From assembly GCA_029204225.1 (NCBI GenBank), contig CM055096.1, positions 57,425,600-57,489,599 on the forward strand: a stretch of DNA of 64,000 nucleotides, written 5' to 3'. The position numbers and the translations under genes were made by a program. The stretch's first letter is position 1. Each line of letters starts with the position of its first letter. The notes beneath the pieces were generated by a model. That model ran no database searches and had not been told where the DNA came from. It saw only the letters and a list, made by a program, of their open reading frames with translations. Below are positions 21,474-33,071 of the stretch, one piece after another. Source of the DNA: Diphasiastrum complanatum. Its lineage: Eukaryota > Streptophyta > Lycopodiopsida > Lycopodiales > Lycopodiaceae.

Positions 21474-23540
21474 AAGGGAAGCTTAAAATCAATGCAGGAC
21501 ATAAAACTCTCGATATTCAAGGGTTATTATGAGCTTGCAAAAGAAGGCGGAGTGCAAATGAAAAATTTGTAACCTGTTTTATATGTACTATACAATGAGG
21601 ATGCATCAAGTGAAACTCAAATTTATGAGTATGTGTTTTGGTGACAAAGGGAAGGTGCCTAAAACATTTGTGACTTGTAGTCTGACAACAAAAAATAGAG
21701 CAAAACATTGGGAAGGCATCAACTCCATTGTTGAGTCTTTCTTTGCTCCTCAATGGTCGGTTTGCTTGTTCAAGCTATCTTACTGTGTGGCACCGTTATT
21801 AAATGTCATGGGTTGCAAACTCATATGCATCGACACTCCAGAAAACATCGAGCAGACTAATTTTGTGGTTTTGTAGTTGGTAAGTCAATTTTGATCAAGT
21901 AAAAGTAGCTGTGAAGTAGTGTATCAGGTTTGTTATCAAAGAGATACACTTCAATGGCCTATTCTGGGTAAGTCAAGTCAATTTGCCGTATCATGATTGC
22001 ATCAAGGATGTAGATTCTAGTGATGACAAGGTGCAGATCATTTGGTTTGGGCCATGGAAGATCTCACAGGTTCACTTGGAGGGATATTGGCATGTCACGT
22101 CATGGGAATGGTGGCTTTGAAGTTCACATCTCAATGTATTCTCAGGGAGTGGTTTGGAACCATTCACATGAGCAGCTTGGAGCTACCTTGGAAGAATACA
22201 TGTGGACACTACATGGTAGATGCTCAGATCTTTGAGATCGGTGATGGCATTGGGCTACTTGATAGGGATGGACTGCAGGATGACATGGGATGATCATCAG
22301 GGTGTAGCTATTTTAGATTGGATTTGAGTCATTGGTTGATGGACAGGTCTTATAGGGGCGATTCATGATGGAATCAAGAAGCTACAAATGTAAATGGACA
22401 AAGTGAGAACCTTTGGGAGCCAGCTCTAAGTTGGAGAGCTGATGGAGATGGCACGGTTGGGTGACGACTCATGGATGAGCTTGTGTTGGCATGGTGTTGG
22501 GTGGCACATTGCTAGGGAGAGTGAGCGACACTGCTAGGGGCTAAAAGGAGTAACTGTAGGTGATGCTTTGGCGATTGGCTTGGATAGCAAAATGGTGACC
22601 TAGGGATGGGTCAATCCTACTTGGAGGTAGGTGGCATGGGAGTGTACCTAGAGGCGGTACATATCCTGAGGGCATGGAGTTTATTACGGGGTGATGTGGA
22701 TCAAGCATGCCCATGGTTGTGAGCCGACAGGGTTGGAGATGATTGCTCAAGGAGTAACAGTTGATACTTTGACTAGTGATCAGGTGAGCTACATTGGTTA
22801 TATGCATAGTTTTCTCCAGGTTGATGTCACATGTTGTGGTGCCATGGGCTCCTTGGTCGGAGTGCTATATATGTACTGGTCAAGTCAGAGTTGGCAACGT
22901 CAAGCATGGGAAGTTGAGCCTACATGGGATGTAGGGACGGTTAGATATGCCTAGATGTGAGGGCATCTTGGTTATAGGTTCGGACCATGGTTGAGGATTT
23001 GATTTGGTGACCAGTGGTGTAGCAACGGATCTACATGTGACAAGTGCGGATACCACAGTTTGCTCAAGCCTGGCCATGTAGTTGACATATTCGTGCTGGT
23101 TTGCATGAATGTGTGCTTGCATGTTACCTTGTCACATGGGTCTAGATTTGAGTCAAAGTCACATGTGGTTGTGCATTTGTTATGTTTGAAACAAAGTAGT
23201 CATTTTATGCTCATTGACTTGTCATTATGTCTACTAGATTTCTATCTAGTGAGGGTATAATCTTATGGTGGTAGAAATATTTCCTCAGTTTGAGCCATGT
23301 CGCTCATGTGGTCCACCTGTGTTCAAGTCAGATTGGGGACAAATCAGTTGGTCGAGAGTGCGGTAGACTCTCTATATGAGCACTGTGTTTGCATGATACG
23401 TTGTGTGCCAAACATGTTGGTTTGATGGTGTGCTTGAGTGTGAGTCAAGTACATGGTAGCAGGGATATGCATAATATCTTTTGGACACTCTAGAGACACT
23501 ACAATATATTTCTTTACTCCTATCACATTTGAGCTTAAGG
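21474..23540 (+). other. Probable internal remnant of a copia element, no coding domain recognised
   Basis: The stretch ends in CTTAAGGGAGAG, a copia-type polypurine tract, and the LTR that should follow resumes at 26625 beyond the gypsy insertion. A frame at 21583-21876 (97 codons) reads KFMSMCFGDKGKVPKTF and is not recognised. The other short frames look random. Confidence 0.4.
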
Positions 23541-23545
23541 GAGAG

Positions 23546-24069
23546 TGTTATGTCCATGACCAGTACATAGGATACAGTATACTCCTAGTCTTGGATACAC
23601 GCGGTACTCCAGTGAAACAAGCTATTAGTTATGCCACGTCATACTGGACGTGACCCAAAAGTAACTAATATCCTTGTGAGGCCCAGAACACACTAAATGG
23701 AGTTTAGACAAGGTATGAGACAGTGTATGCATGTGTAGAGTTATCAATAGCAATTTTATGAATAGTTGGTCCATGCATAGGACTCTATTCTAGGTGAATC
23801 TATGTATAGGGAACATAGGGCTATGCATGGCTATGTGCCCAGGATGCATTAGGCTCTATATAAGAGAACCAAACTCGCCCTACTTCTCATCATGGTTCTT
23901 GATTCATTGCCAGGCTCTCACTCTACATTCATGCTTCTTGTTCATTGGCTCGGGGGTGAGGCTTCTACAGATTGATTGGATGCTTCTACTTGGTTGGGTG
24001 GTTTCTCCACAATGTGTTATCCTTTTGTGTTTAGGATTTGTAAGCAAGATCTAAGGAGCTTCCCTTATA
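23546..24069 (+). repeat. Chromovirus 5' LTR
   Basis: Starts TGTTATGTCCATGACC. Same family as 2632-3153 and 26098-26619. A TATA-like CTCTATATAAGAG lies near 23862. Confidence 0.9.
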
Positions 24070-24383
24070 CTATGATTTTTTATGAATTTTTAGAAAGCGT
24101 AAAAAAATTTTAAAAAAAATTAAAAGTGCGAAAACTCGAAATTTTTAGTTTTTTCCAGTTTCTTGTAATATCTATGAAATTGACTAAAAATAGTGATTTG
24201 ACCATACTGGAGTCAATTTTAGTCAGGGTAAAAAGCGCGGTCCAGACCAAGCAAAATATTTTGACGAATTAGATCAAGCAGCATCGAAACCCAGGAAGCC
24301 GAAGAGAAAGACATTCAAGAAATCTATGTCCCAGAAAAAGAGAGAACTTATGTTTTGTCTATAACAGAAATTTTGTACGTCCA

Positions 24384-25419
24384 TTGGATCATATTTCTAC
24401 AGTTAATAAAATGGAAGTATTGGATTATTCTGAGTATGAAGTTTTTTCGATTTATGCTATTCCAGTTGTGGATGTTCTTGAAATGAATCTAAATGGTTGT
24501 GAATTCTCAGCAATTCTTAACTTAGTAAATTTAGATTATGAACAAGTGGTGAAAGAACAGATCATAAATGAATTTAGGGATGTTTTTCTCTCTGAATTAC
24601 CTCATGGTTTACCACCGTCTAGGTCAGTAGACCATAGAATTGAGTTAATTCCAAGAAGTCAACCTGTCTCTAGACAACCTTACAAGTTCTCTCCAAAAGA
24701 GGAGACAGAGATTTCAAATCAAATAGAAAACTATCTGAGGATGGGACAACCTAGTAAATCACCATGGGCCGCTCTTGTTCTTCTTAAAGCGAAGAAAGAT
24801 GGAGGTTTCAAGATGTGTGTGGATTACAAGGGGCTTAATAAAGTGACTATAAAGAATAAATATCCATTATCCAGGATGGATGACCTTGTAGATCGCTTGG
24901 GTGGAGCACGATGTTTCACCAAGATAGATCTTAGGACAGGGTACCATCAAATAAGAATTAAGTCAAAAGATGTCCAAAAGACATGATTTCATTCATTATG
25001 AATTTCTAGTGTTGCCATTTGGATTAACAAATGCTCCAGCAACGTTCCAACAAATGATGAACGATTTATTTCGTCCATATTTGGAAAAGTTTGTGGTAGT
25101 ATTCTTAGACGATATTCTTGTTTACAGTAAATCCTTGGTGGAACACGTAGAACACTTAACAATCATCTTGATGAAGCTCCGTCAGGAGTTACTCTACGCT
25201 AAAGAGTCCAAGTGTGAATTCTTTAAGCAAGAGTTGCTTTATCTCGGTCATAAGATCACAGTAAATGGGATCAAGATTGACGAGGATAAAATCAAGATTG
25301 TGATTGAGTGGCCAATTCTGAAAATTGTGAGGCAGGTGAAGTCTTTTATAGGTTTTACACTTTTCTTCAAGAAACTTATTGAGAATTATGCAAAGTTAGC
25401 AACACACTTAATAATCTGA
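24384..25419 (+). pseudogene. Gypsy reverse transcriptase, frameshifted
   Basis: Frame 24384-24986 carries the palm start ([45 protein letters not shown]). The text continues from 24970 in another frame with FLVLPFGLTNAPATFQQMM and the active site VVFLDDILVYSK (about 25110), then YLGHKITVNGI, and stops at 25417-25419 in the first part of the RNase H linker. The shift at about 24985 inactivates it. The amino-terminal protease is missing. Confidence 0.9.
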
Positions 25420-25428
25420 CAAAAGGAT

Positions 25429-26069
25429 TTGTTAATAAAAAGAAAAAGAGGAATCAACCTAGTCCGCCTGTTGTTTGAAACGAGGGACGATCATCTTGAA
25501 TTAGACGGCCAGGCAGAAAGGACTAATCAAACTATGGAAGATATTTTGAGGACATATGTTTCTCACATGCACTCTCATTGGGAAGATTATCTCCCACTGG
25601 TTGAGTTTGCATATAATAGTAGAAAACATTCTGCTACAGGTTACAGTCCTTTTATGCTTATGTATGGTTTTCAACCTAGATGTCCAGTAAATGTTGAGAC
25701 GAAGTCTGTTAAGATCCAGAAGGTTGCTGAACTTTTGTATGATATGCAAGAAATATTGCAAGTGGCTCAGGATAGTATCCGTAGTACTCAAGAAAATCGT
25801 TTGCACACCCAGTGTTTCATGTAAGTCATTTGAAACTAAGTTTACATGATGGTGATACAATTGGATCGGATGAGGATTTATCCCATTTGGAAGATTTGTC
25901 GCTTAGTGTACCTTTGGGACCTAAGAAAGTGCTCAAAACCAGAGATAAACAATTGAGAAATCGTTCTATCTCTAAGTTCTTAATTCGGTGGAAGGGTCAT
26001 ACTGAGGATGATGATTCGTGGGAGAGAGTTGATAGCCTAAAGAAGAATTTCCCGAGTTTCAGTTTCTAA
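25429..26069 (+). pseudogene. Gypsy integrase C-terminal part plus chromodomain
   Basis: The frame 25429-25824 joins unrelated text to DGQAERTNQTMEDILRTYV (start of the integrase region after the YHPQ motif) and GYSPFMLMYGFQPRCP. The RNase H and the first two integrase catalytic aspartates are deleted. After a further deletion or shift at about 25815, the frame to 26069 reads FHVSHLKLS and ends with FLIRWKGHTEDDDSWE, a chromodomain like those that direct chromoviruses to heterochromatin. A polypurine-like AAGACGGGAAGAA precedes the 3' LTR. Confidence 0.9.
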
Positions 26070-26097
26070 GGATAGAACCAGTTTAAGACGGGAAGAA

Positions 26098-26619
26098 TGT
26101 TATTTCCATGACCAGTACATAGGATACACTATACTCCTAGTCTTGGATACACGGTACTCCTATTAAACAAGCTGTTAGTTATGCCACGTCATACTGGACA
26201 TGACCCGAAAGTAACTAATATCCTTGTGAGGCCCAAAACACACTAAATGGAGTTTAGACAAGGTATGAGATAGTGTATGCATGTGTAGAGTTATCAATAG
26301 CAATTCTATGAATAGTTGGTCCATGCATAAGACTCTATTTTAGGTGAATCTATGCATAGGAAACATAGGGCTATGCATGGCTCTGTGCCCAAGATGCATT
26401 AGGCTCTATATAAGAGCACCAAACTCGCCCTACTCCTCATCATGGTTCTTGATTCATTGCCAAGCTCTCACTCTACATTCATGCTTCTTGTTCCTTGGCT
26501 TGGGGGTGAGGCTTCTAGAGATTGATTGGATGCTTCTACTTGGTTGGGTGGTTTCTCCATAGTGTGTTATCCTTTTGTGTTTAGGATTTGTAAGCAGGAT
26601 CTAAGGAGCTTCCCTTATA
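26098..26619 (+). repeat. Chromovirus 3' LTR
   Basis: Starts TGTTATTTCCATGACC and ends CCCTTATA. It differs from the 5' LTR at a small number of positions by eye. Confidence 0.9.
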
Positions 26620-26624
26620 GAGAG

Positions 26625-27057
26625 CGTTAGAAATCAATTTGATCTAACTCATTAGTATAATCTTCAAATGTGATACTATAATTATTGTACAATTGATTAG
26701 ATTTGCTGTATTCAGTAGTGTTCAGGACTTGACCCACCATCGACATATCAGTCGCACTCGTCCCATAGCAGCCACATGTAGGAAAATTAGTTTGTATAGT
26801 ATATTTTTGACGACTTTTGCTATACTCATGGGCATGTCGTGAGTTTGTTAGTCTTTTAGCTCATGTTAAACCTTTTATTCAGACAAGTGCCTTTTTAGTG
26901 TGTTGACACTTGTCGAGCCCATGCATGGTGGGGCTTTTGGAGTATGTAAAGTTTTATCTTTGTAATCTAAGCTTTTGTTGTGCCATCTTTGAGAGCTTGT
27001 GAGAAGTGTCTATGGTGATTGATTGATGTGATCAGCATATTGCACTAGATCCTAACA
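26625..27057 (+). repeat. 3' LTR of the copia element split by the chromovirus
   Basis: Begins CGTTAGAAATC (expected TGTTAG) directly after the duplicated GAGAG and ends GATCCTAACA, giving the TGTTAG...CTAACA ends common in copia LTRs. Its polypurine tract lies before the gypsy insertion at about 23535-23545. About 433 bp. Confidence 0.6.
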
Positions 27058-27786
27058 AGATTTTAACACCAACATCGTCATGAAATGACTAGACAGTCAC
27101 TTACATAGATACCTTGCTCTATTATGATTTTCCATGTTGTATTATCCCTTTCCAGTTTGATTGGTTAAGTCAGTGAAAACAAATGACAATAGAATCACAC
27201 ATCCATTTCACCCTGTCATTGTACTCAATAGTAAGACAATTGTACTTTCATAAAGAAACATTCATCTACTTCAGTAAGGTCATGCTGAACTAATCTAGAT
27301 ACTGAATCATTCATGAAACACAATGATTATTACAAGAGGTTTGATTCAGTTCAGAAGAATGCAGCAATGTCTACAGATCAGTACATTACAATACATCTTC
27401 TTCTCTAGTAGAAAGAATAAAAGACAAAAGCTATCTCCTAATGAGAACAACCCATAGAGAACGAAGAAGCCTCTGCTCTTCCTCTCCTACAAGCGAGAAG
27501 AATGGGAATAGAATAAAACGGATCCTTGGAAGTGAAAACATTCTAGCTCATATATTAATACACGATGTAGATCGATTTAGTTAGAGTCGTCCTAACTGCT
27601 CTCTTCTTAGAACTCTAGTTTAGATTCGGTCAATTTTGATACAGATCGAAATCTTCATCTGAGCTAACAGCTGGGATCAAATTCTTGTAGAGGCCCAAAA
27701 AAATTGCAACACTCAAAATCAGAATGATTTGAAGGTTGTTCAATAGCTACGTGTGATGATGGGTGCGTCATTCAATTTGTTGTAGA
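27058..27786. other. Spacer, nothing recognised
   Basis: No supported gene, repeat or RNA. Moderately AT-rich. Confidence 0.5.
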
Positions 27787-28690
27787 TCAAAATGTTGTAG
27801 ATGTGTTGTAGAAGAAGGGCAACTTGCTGTGGATCAAAATTGTTATTGAACCAAAATTGAAACCACTGTGGATCAAAACATTGAATATAAGAGCACCATG
27901 AACTTGAATAAAATCAGCTTCGTTTACCTTCTTGGGCACCCTTACAAAATGTGGCAGTAGTGTTTTCTTTTGATCCATGCCATCGATTACGAGACCTAAA
28001 TACTTTTGAGAAAACTCCAAATACTTTTTTCGTTGTTTTGCCAGCTTTTGTGTTTTTTTTATTTGTTGCTCATTGTGGATTTGAAGTGAATTTGTACTGT
28101 CCACTAAAGAAACAGAAACAAAATTGGTTTAGTGAAATGAAATCATAAAAGAAATTTAAAATGTGTGAAACAAAATAAATTTTTTAGTATTTGTCTAATA
28201 CCTTTTTCTTGGGGAGTTTTTGCTTGTTCTTTCAGTGCTTTCAATTACTCACAAATAGTAGAAACATATTATATAGACTTTTTTGGAATTTCACCAGACC
28301 AAAATCTTTCTTCCACAGCTTCACGACATAAGAATAACTTAGATGTTGAACATTCTTGGACATTACAAAATATTTGTACATCAAGAATATTTTCAATTTC
28401 GTGAAATTGTCTAGAAGGTGAAAATATAGGAAATTTCTCGGCATGCACGTTAATAAACTGCGTCAACCATGCTTTTGTAGCTAGGGAGTCCAGAGAAACA
28501 ATTCGACCTTGAATAGATTTCTAAAGGCTTAGATATTGTTGTAATCTTTTGTGAATGCGAGCAAGTCTTGAGTTTCCAACTGCATGAACACCTTTGAAAG
28601 CTTTACGACAAACCTCAATTGTTTCTATGAAGTAAGCAAAATCTTTTTGATCAGACCTTACAAATGAAAAAAGATAACAATTTTGATCAT
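27787..28690 (-). pseudogene. Transposase-like relic with DGMDQ motif
   Basis: Reading from 28690 down: text around VCRKAFKGVHAVGNSRLARI (about 28620-28560), then FINVHAEKFPIFSPSRQ (about 28450), a stretch with several shifts, then YLGLVIDGMDQKKTLLPHF (about 28000-27945) and a further VHG. The order C-(R/K)-KAF...V-x-x-x-RL, then a His/Phe-rich region, then D-G-(M/A)-DQ with LPHF matches transposase-like proteins I recall from plants and animals; the aspartate of DGMDQ could be catalytic. Multiple stops and frame changes make it a relic. It may be the same large family as 47813-48660. Not verified by search. Confidence 0.5.
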
Positions 28691-29293
28691 TTTTTGTCTT
28701 TGAAAAAAGTTTGATTGAATTTGTTTAATTTCAGTAGAGCTTAACTTTTGCAACGACATAGATACTCATTTCTTGAATGATACCATTCAACTTTTGACAA
28801 AACACTTTATGATCAAATATCAGAAGGCAAGATCTTATAATTTGAAATCTCATGGATCGATAAAGTGTGCAAATTGAATCTTATCCAAAATCTCAAATAA
28901 GATAACGGTTCCACATTTATTAGATTGGAATCAAAAGCTACCAGTGAGTGTATCAAAATGTAGAAATAATTACAACAAAATGAACACCATTTTACTTGGT
29001 ATATGGAATGTATACAGATTTACCTATTGATTTGAAGGACCAAAATATAGAATTCACTATCGATCTGAAGCACCAACATATAGTTCACATGCACTATAGA
29101 TCCCTACCGGAACTCACCCTCCTCCATGTTAAGCTTTCAAGTTTTGGTTAGCAACCTTCATAATCTCTCATCATCATTCAAACATCATGGATTGAGGGTC
29201 AATTTTCTATGGTTTGATCTTTAGTTTATGATTGATTGGGTGTGTGGTTTAGCTGCATTGTTACTGCTTTTCTTTTGTACAAAAATTCTTTGA
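28691..29293. other. Spacer, nothing recognised
   Basis: No supported feature. A short plus frame at 29236-29421 overlaps the following duplication and is not considered a gene. Confidence 0.45.
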
Positions 29294-29812
29294 AAGGTTT
29301 GCTTTTGCAAGAAACCAACGAGTTGCATCCACTATGGCCATGTTCTTCAATTTTAGTCATGCCAATAAACTACCTTAGTATGTCTTTCTTCTCAACGAAG
29401 AACTTTTTAAGGTGTTATTAGCAAATGGGAACCCTTCAATCAAGTCCTTCAATCAAATTCCCATTTGCTTGCTACAAAAGTCCGATCAAGCTCATACCAC
29501 ACGCCAACAGTACTTCTAAAGGCATTTAAAAAAAAATTAAACTTATATTTTTAAACTAAAAGTTCTTAGAATGAAAAGACTACAAATCTGAATTTGTGTA
29601 AGGTAGTTATCATGATATTTTTAATTTTTTGAGCATAAAGCACTTGCTACAAGAATTTATGAAAGGAAAATATAATTTTTAAGAGTTCAACATTCATCAA
29701 TGGCTTGAGAGAAACTAGCTTTTAAAAATTCTATATAGAGTAATCTCCAATATTTTTCCATATTCAAATCTATAAAAAACTGTTACATTTAACCAAATGC
29801 AATTTAATGTTC
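29294..29812 (+). repeat. Direct duplication, copy 1
   Basis: From AAAGGTTTGCTTTTGCAAG to CCAAATGCAATTTAATG. It matches 29875-30365 throughout, apart from a deletion of about 30 bp in copy 2 near 29945 and scattered changes. The two copies are separated by about 60 bp. Confidence 0.85.
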
Positions 29813-29874
29813 ACACTATATATTGATATATCGATGAGAACGTCATTATTGTGGTTGATGGGGATTAGACCATC

Positions 29875-30365
29875 AAAGGTTTGCTTTTGCAAGAAACCAG
29901 TGAGTTGCATCGACTATGGCCATGTTCTTCTTTTTAGTCATGCCAATAAAGTGAAGAAGTTTTTAAGGAGTTATTAGCAAACGGGAACCCTTCAATCAAG
30001 TCCTTCAATCAAATTCCCATTTGCTTGCTACAAAAGTCTGATCAAGCTCATACCACACGCCAACAGTACTTCTAAAGGCATTTTAAAAAAAATAAACTTA
30101 TATTTTAAAACTAACAGTTCTTAGAATGAAAAGACTACAAATCTTGAATTTGTGTAGGGTAGTTATAAGATATTTTTAATTTTTTAAGCATAAAAACACT
30201 TGCTACAAGAATTCATGAAAGGAAAATATAATTTTTAAGAGTTCAACATTCATCAATGGCTTGAGAGAAACTAGCTTTCAAAAACTCTAAATAGAGTAAT
30301 CTCCAATATTCTTCCATATTCAAATCTATAAAAAACTGTTACGTTTAACCAAATGCAATTTAATG
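29875..30365 (+). repeat. Direct duplication, copy 2
   Basis: Partner of 29294-29812. It has no coding content in either copy and no LTR-type ends, so a local segmental duplication is more likely than a TE. Confidence 0.85.
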
Positions 30366-30479
30366 ACCATTCGGTGAGGGAACGTTTTGAGGCTTTGGAT
30401 TCCTTTTGCCTAGCATCTGAAGAGGAAATAAATCATGCAAAGACTGCCTCCAGATTGAGCACAGGTGAGGAGTCTGCCT

Positions 30480-30695
30480 ATCTTGGAGGTAAAGGATGTT
30501 GTAGAATTGAGGAGGGCACCATGGGTTTTTAGGTGTCGTTACATGCCAGGTGGAACTGGGTTTTGGAAAAAGTGATACCTACACTAGAAAGATGGAAGGG
30601 GCTGCAGGCCAACATGGCAGGAAGAGTTCTGGTGATGAAGCATCTTATCATGCCAAAGGTGTTGTACTTTCTTTCATGTCAACATTTGTATGACA
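30480..30695 (+). pseudogene. LINE (non-LTR) reverse transcriptase fragment
   Basis: The text RWKGLQANMAGRVLVMKHLI followed by MPKVLYFLSC is the thumb-side LSLAGR-x-x-L-(V/I)...L-x-S-x-x-(Y/F) region of plant LINE reverse transcriptases. It is short and isolated, with no endonuclease or poly-A tail seen. Confidence 0.65.
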
Positions 30696-30728
30696 TTAAT
30701 TAGTCTTAGGGGATGTATATAGCTTCAA

Positions 30729-30753
30729 GTGTGTGTGTGTGTGTGTGTGTGTC
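30729..30753. repeat. (TG)n microsatellite
   Basis: About 12 GT units. Confidence 0.95.
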
Positions 30754-31380
30754 TTACATGAGTAGTAGTTTTATGTTCTCTAACTTTGATAGTTGATATA
30801 ATGGTAGTAAAGCTTAGAAATAGAATTTCTTTTTTTTAAGTTGCAGGTTCATAACCTAAGCTAGAATCTTGCATTAAATACTTCAATCTCAAAAACTAGG
30901 TGTGTAACCCAATCACCAAAGCAATCAGACGTAAACTAAGCTAGTGAATCTATACTTTGTCTTGATATGATTTATTAGCCATATCATTACTACACACTTG
31001 TCATCCGTATCTTTTATCTCTTTTGATTAGTTTTATATGTATAAATAGGCACTAGCCTGTATGTATGAATCATAAGAAAATAATATTAAGCTTAATCTAG
31101 AATTAAAGTCATAAAACACACACAACGTCCAAATCAGAGGATGAAATCACGTAAACAAACAAATAATCACATAACTTGAAGAATAGAATCCATTAGAGGA
31201 TGCCACTCACAATTATATGCCATTAAAATATTGAATACCTTTGAAGGAAAAATGAACTCTACCTCCCCATAAACATGAACATAGATAGAGTCTCAATTCT
31301 CGATAGCAATCACAAGAAATTGAAAAAGGGATTCCAAACAAGTTTGTAAACAGCTGCTTATAGCATATTTCTCTATCTAA
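30754..31380. other. AT-rich 3' flank of the His/Pro-rich gene
   Basis: Contains possible polyadenylation-type A-rich stretches (minus) but no clear signal. A short TTAGC/GCTTA repeat lies at 31378-31398. Confidence 0.4.
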
Positions 31381-31395
31381 TTAGCTTAGCTTAGC

Positions 31396-32314
31396 TTAGG
31401 GAGATGAGGAGGAGGTAGCAGAGGGAGAGGGAGAGGGAGAGGGAGTAAAAAGATCAGAGGAGGCTGCTGGAGTAGTAGAAGGGGAAGGGGAATCTGCCGG
31501 AGAGGAAGTCGAAGTTATTGGTGCACTGGCGGGGGGATGAGCTGCAGGATGAGGCATAACAAAGGGATGATGGAAAGGATGCACAAAAGGATGAGGCATC
31601 AAAGGAAGATGATAAGGAAACGCCTGAGGATGTGGATTCCAAGCAGTTAGAGGATGAGGCCAAGATCCATGGAAAGCATGTGCATGGGGCACCACAATAT
31701 TCTTCATACCATTTGCATCTTTGACTTCATCATGTTGTTGTTGTACTACTTGCTGGTTTTCATTGTGCCGCATCAGCATTGGCATTGGCATGAATTGGGG
31801 GTGAAGGTGGAAGGGCAAAGGATGTACTGGAATATATTGATGGGGAATAATTGGATGTGGAAACATGTGGACGTGTGGCATGGGATGGTTGACGACTGAG
31901 TTGGTGGGCGATGGTGCTTCAGCTTGAGGAGTATTGGTCTGGGTGGGAGACGCAGGTGCTTCAGCTTGAGTACTTGGTGATGGTGTTGCTGCTGCTCCGT
32001 TGACACTAATAGCTCCTTCTGATTCGGCTAGAGTGCGTGAAAGCAAACGATTCAAGTACGCAGCTTCCAATTCTCCTGCCAATAAGTATACCCAACAAAC
32101 AATTTTCTAGTTAGCAGAGGAGTAACTTCTGACAGCTTAATTCTCTAACAATTTGCTTGTTCAGCAAAAGAATTCAAAGAAAAACTTCCAAAACGCAAGA
32201 TTTTTTACCCTTCTTCAAAACAGAACGCGCTCCATGAACCTGCTGAAGCAGGACTGTGGTGGTTGATATTATGATAAACAAGCACAGTATCATGGAGGAT
32301 CCACGAATCGCCAT
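31396..32314 (-). CDS. Secreted His/Pro-rich protein, two exons, intact
   Basis: Exon 1 is 32314-32209 and exon 2 is 32075-31396 (minus), with a 133-bp intron carrying a GTAAAA donor and a TTATTGGCAG acceptor; splicing keeps one frame of 261 codons. The start ATG sits in a good context (GACCATGGCG) and is the first ATG after the TATA box. Residues 1-30 (MAIRGSSMILCLFIIISTTT, then a VHGA cleavage-like site) form a signal peptide. A short conserved-looking segment follows (LEAAYLNRLLSRTLAESEGA), then a Ser/Thr/Pro-rich linker, a His/Pro/Met/Phe-rich core with repeated HP, PHP and HPF units (about 90-220), and a Ser/Pro/Thr tail. The His clusters could bind Cu or Zn, and Ser-Pro and Ala-Pro runs are typical arabinogalactan/extensin glycosylation sites. 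That suggests a cell-wall or apoplastic role, by inference. I do not recognise the family. Confidence 0.75.
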
Positions 32315-32448
32315 GGTCTTTGTATGGAATACTGAATGTATGTTTCGTTTCGTGCAGCAAGCTAGTAGTAATAAGCCAAAAGAGGTCACAACACTTGGAT
32401 CACTTGTGTAGCGTAAGGAGGAGGAGATCGAAGAGACAGATCGATCGC

Positions 32449-32456
32449 TTTATATA
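32449..32456 (-). promoter_or_regulatory. TATA box of the His/Pro-rich gene
   Basis: The minus strand reads TATATAAA, 135 nt upstream of the ATG, in a normal position for a plant promoter. Confidence 0.7.
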
Positions 32457-33071
32457 CTCAATCTGCCTTCCCCATGGCATCTCTATAATAGTAAAAGAAA
32501 GCACATCTGATTCAATCTATCTGATCCGTTGGAAAAGCATAGCTGCTTTTTCATTTTAAGAAAAGCAAACTCGGAGGCGATGCTCACTGATTCTATTCTA
32601 TATATTCTCTCGTGTTGCATTATTGCATGCAAAAAATACCAATTTATTATGCATGTGCAAACCAACAAAAAAGCACAAGCCTCGCGAGAATAGCCATCTT
32701 ATGATGTTTTTTACTTCTCATTCTACTTGCTTTGCTTTCTCTTCTTTCTATTCATTGTTCATGATATCAAAGATTGAATGCACTTGGCATGCTATTAAAC
32801 ATAGGCATAGGAAGTACTTGGTACAATTGAACTTGAAGCAAACAACCGATCCAACTCGAAATGAGACTATTAATGTTCCAAAGTTGATGGCCCATTATTC
32901 TAGTCAAAACCCTAGGCACGATACCTAGTAGGTAGGCCAACCAAGTTTTCCACTTGAATTGGACTTTTGTTGTTTCTAGCCATGACCTTCAAAACAAGGC
33001 CCATGCTTTAAACTTCTCTACATCTATTGGTAGGGTCGACGAGTCATGACTTTGGAGGTTAGAGAAAAATT
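32457..33071. other. Promoter-distal spacer, no gene
   Basis: Upstream flank of the His/Pro-rich gene. A plus frame at 32623-32928 (101 codons) has no recognisable features and is probably chance. Confidence 0.4.

Larger units (their letters stand above)
23546..26619 (+). mobile_element. Ty3/gypsy chromovirus, internally deleted
   Basis: LTRs at 23546-24069 (524 bp) and 26098-26619 (522 bp) flank an internal region with reverse transcriptase, the end of integrase and a chromodomain. The target-site duplication GAGAG is at 23541-23545 and 26620-26624. The LTRs end CTTATA rather than TTACA. There is no primer-binding site after the 5' LTR, and gag and protease are missing, so the 5' internal end was lost. 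The site hit is the polypurine tract/LTR border of a copia element. Confidence 0.9.

Noticed and set aside
23530-23546. CTTAAGGGAGAG read as the polypurine tract of the gypsy LTR at 23546
   Set aside because: GAGAG is duplicated at 26620-26624, so it is the target-site duplication. The polypurine tract belongs to the copia element that was hit.
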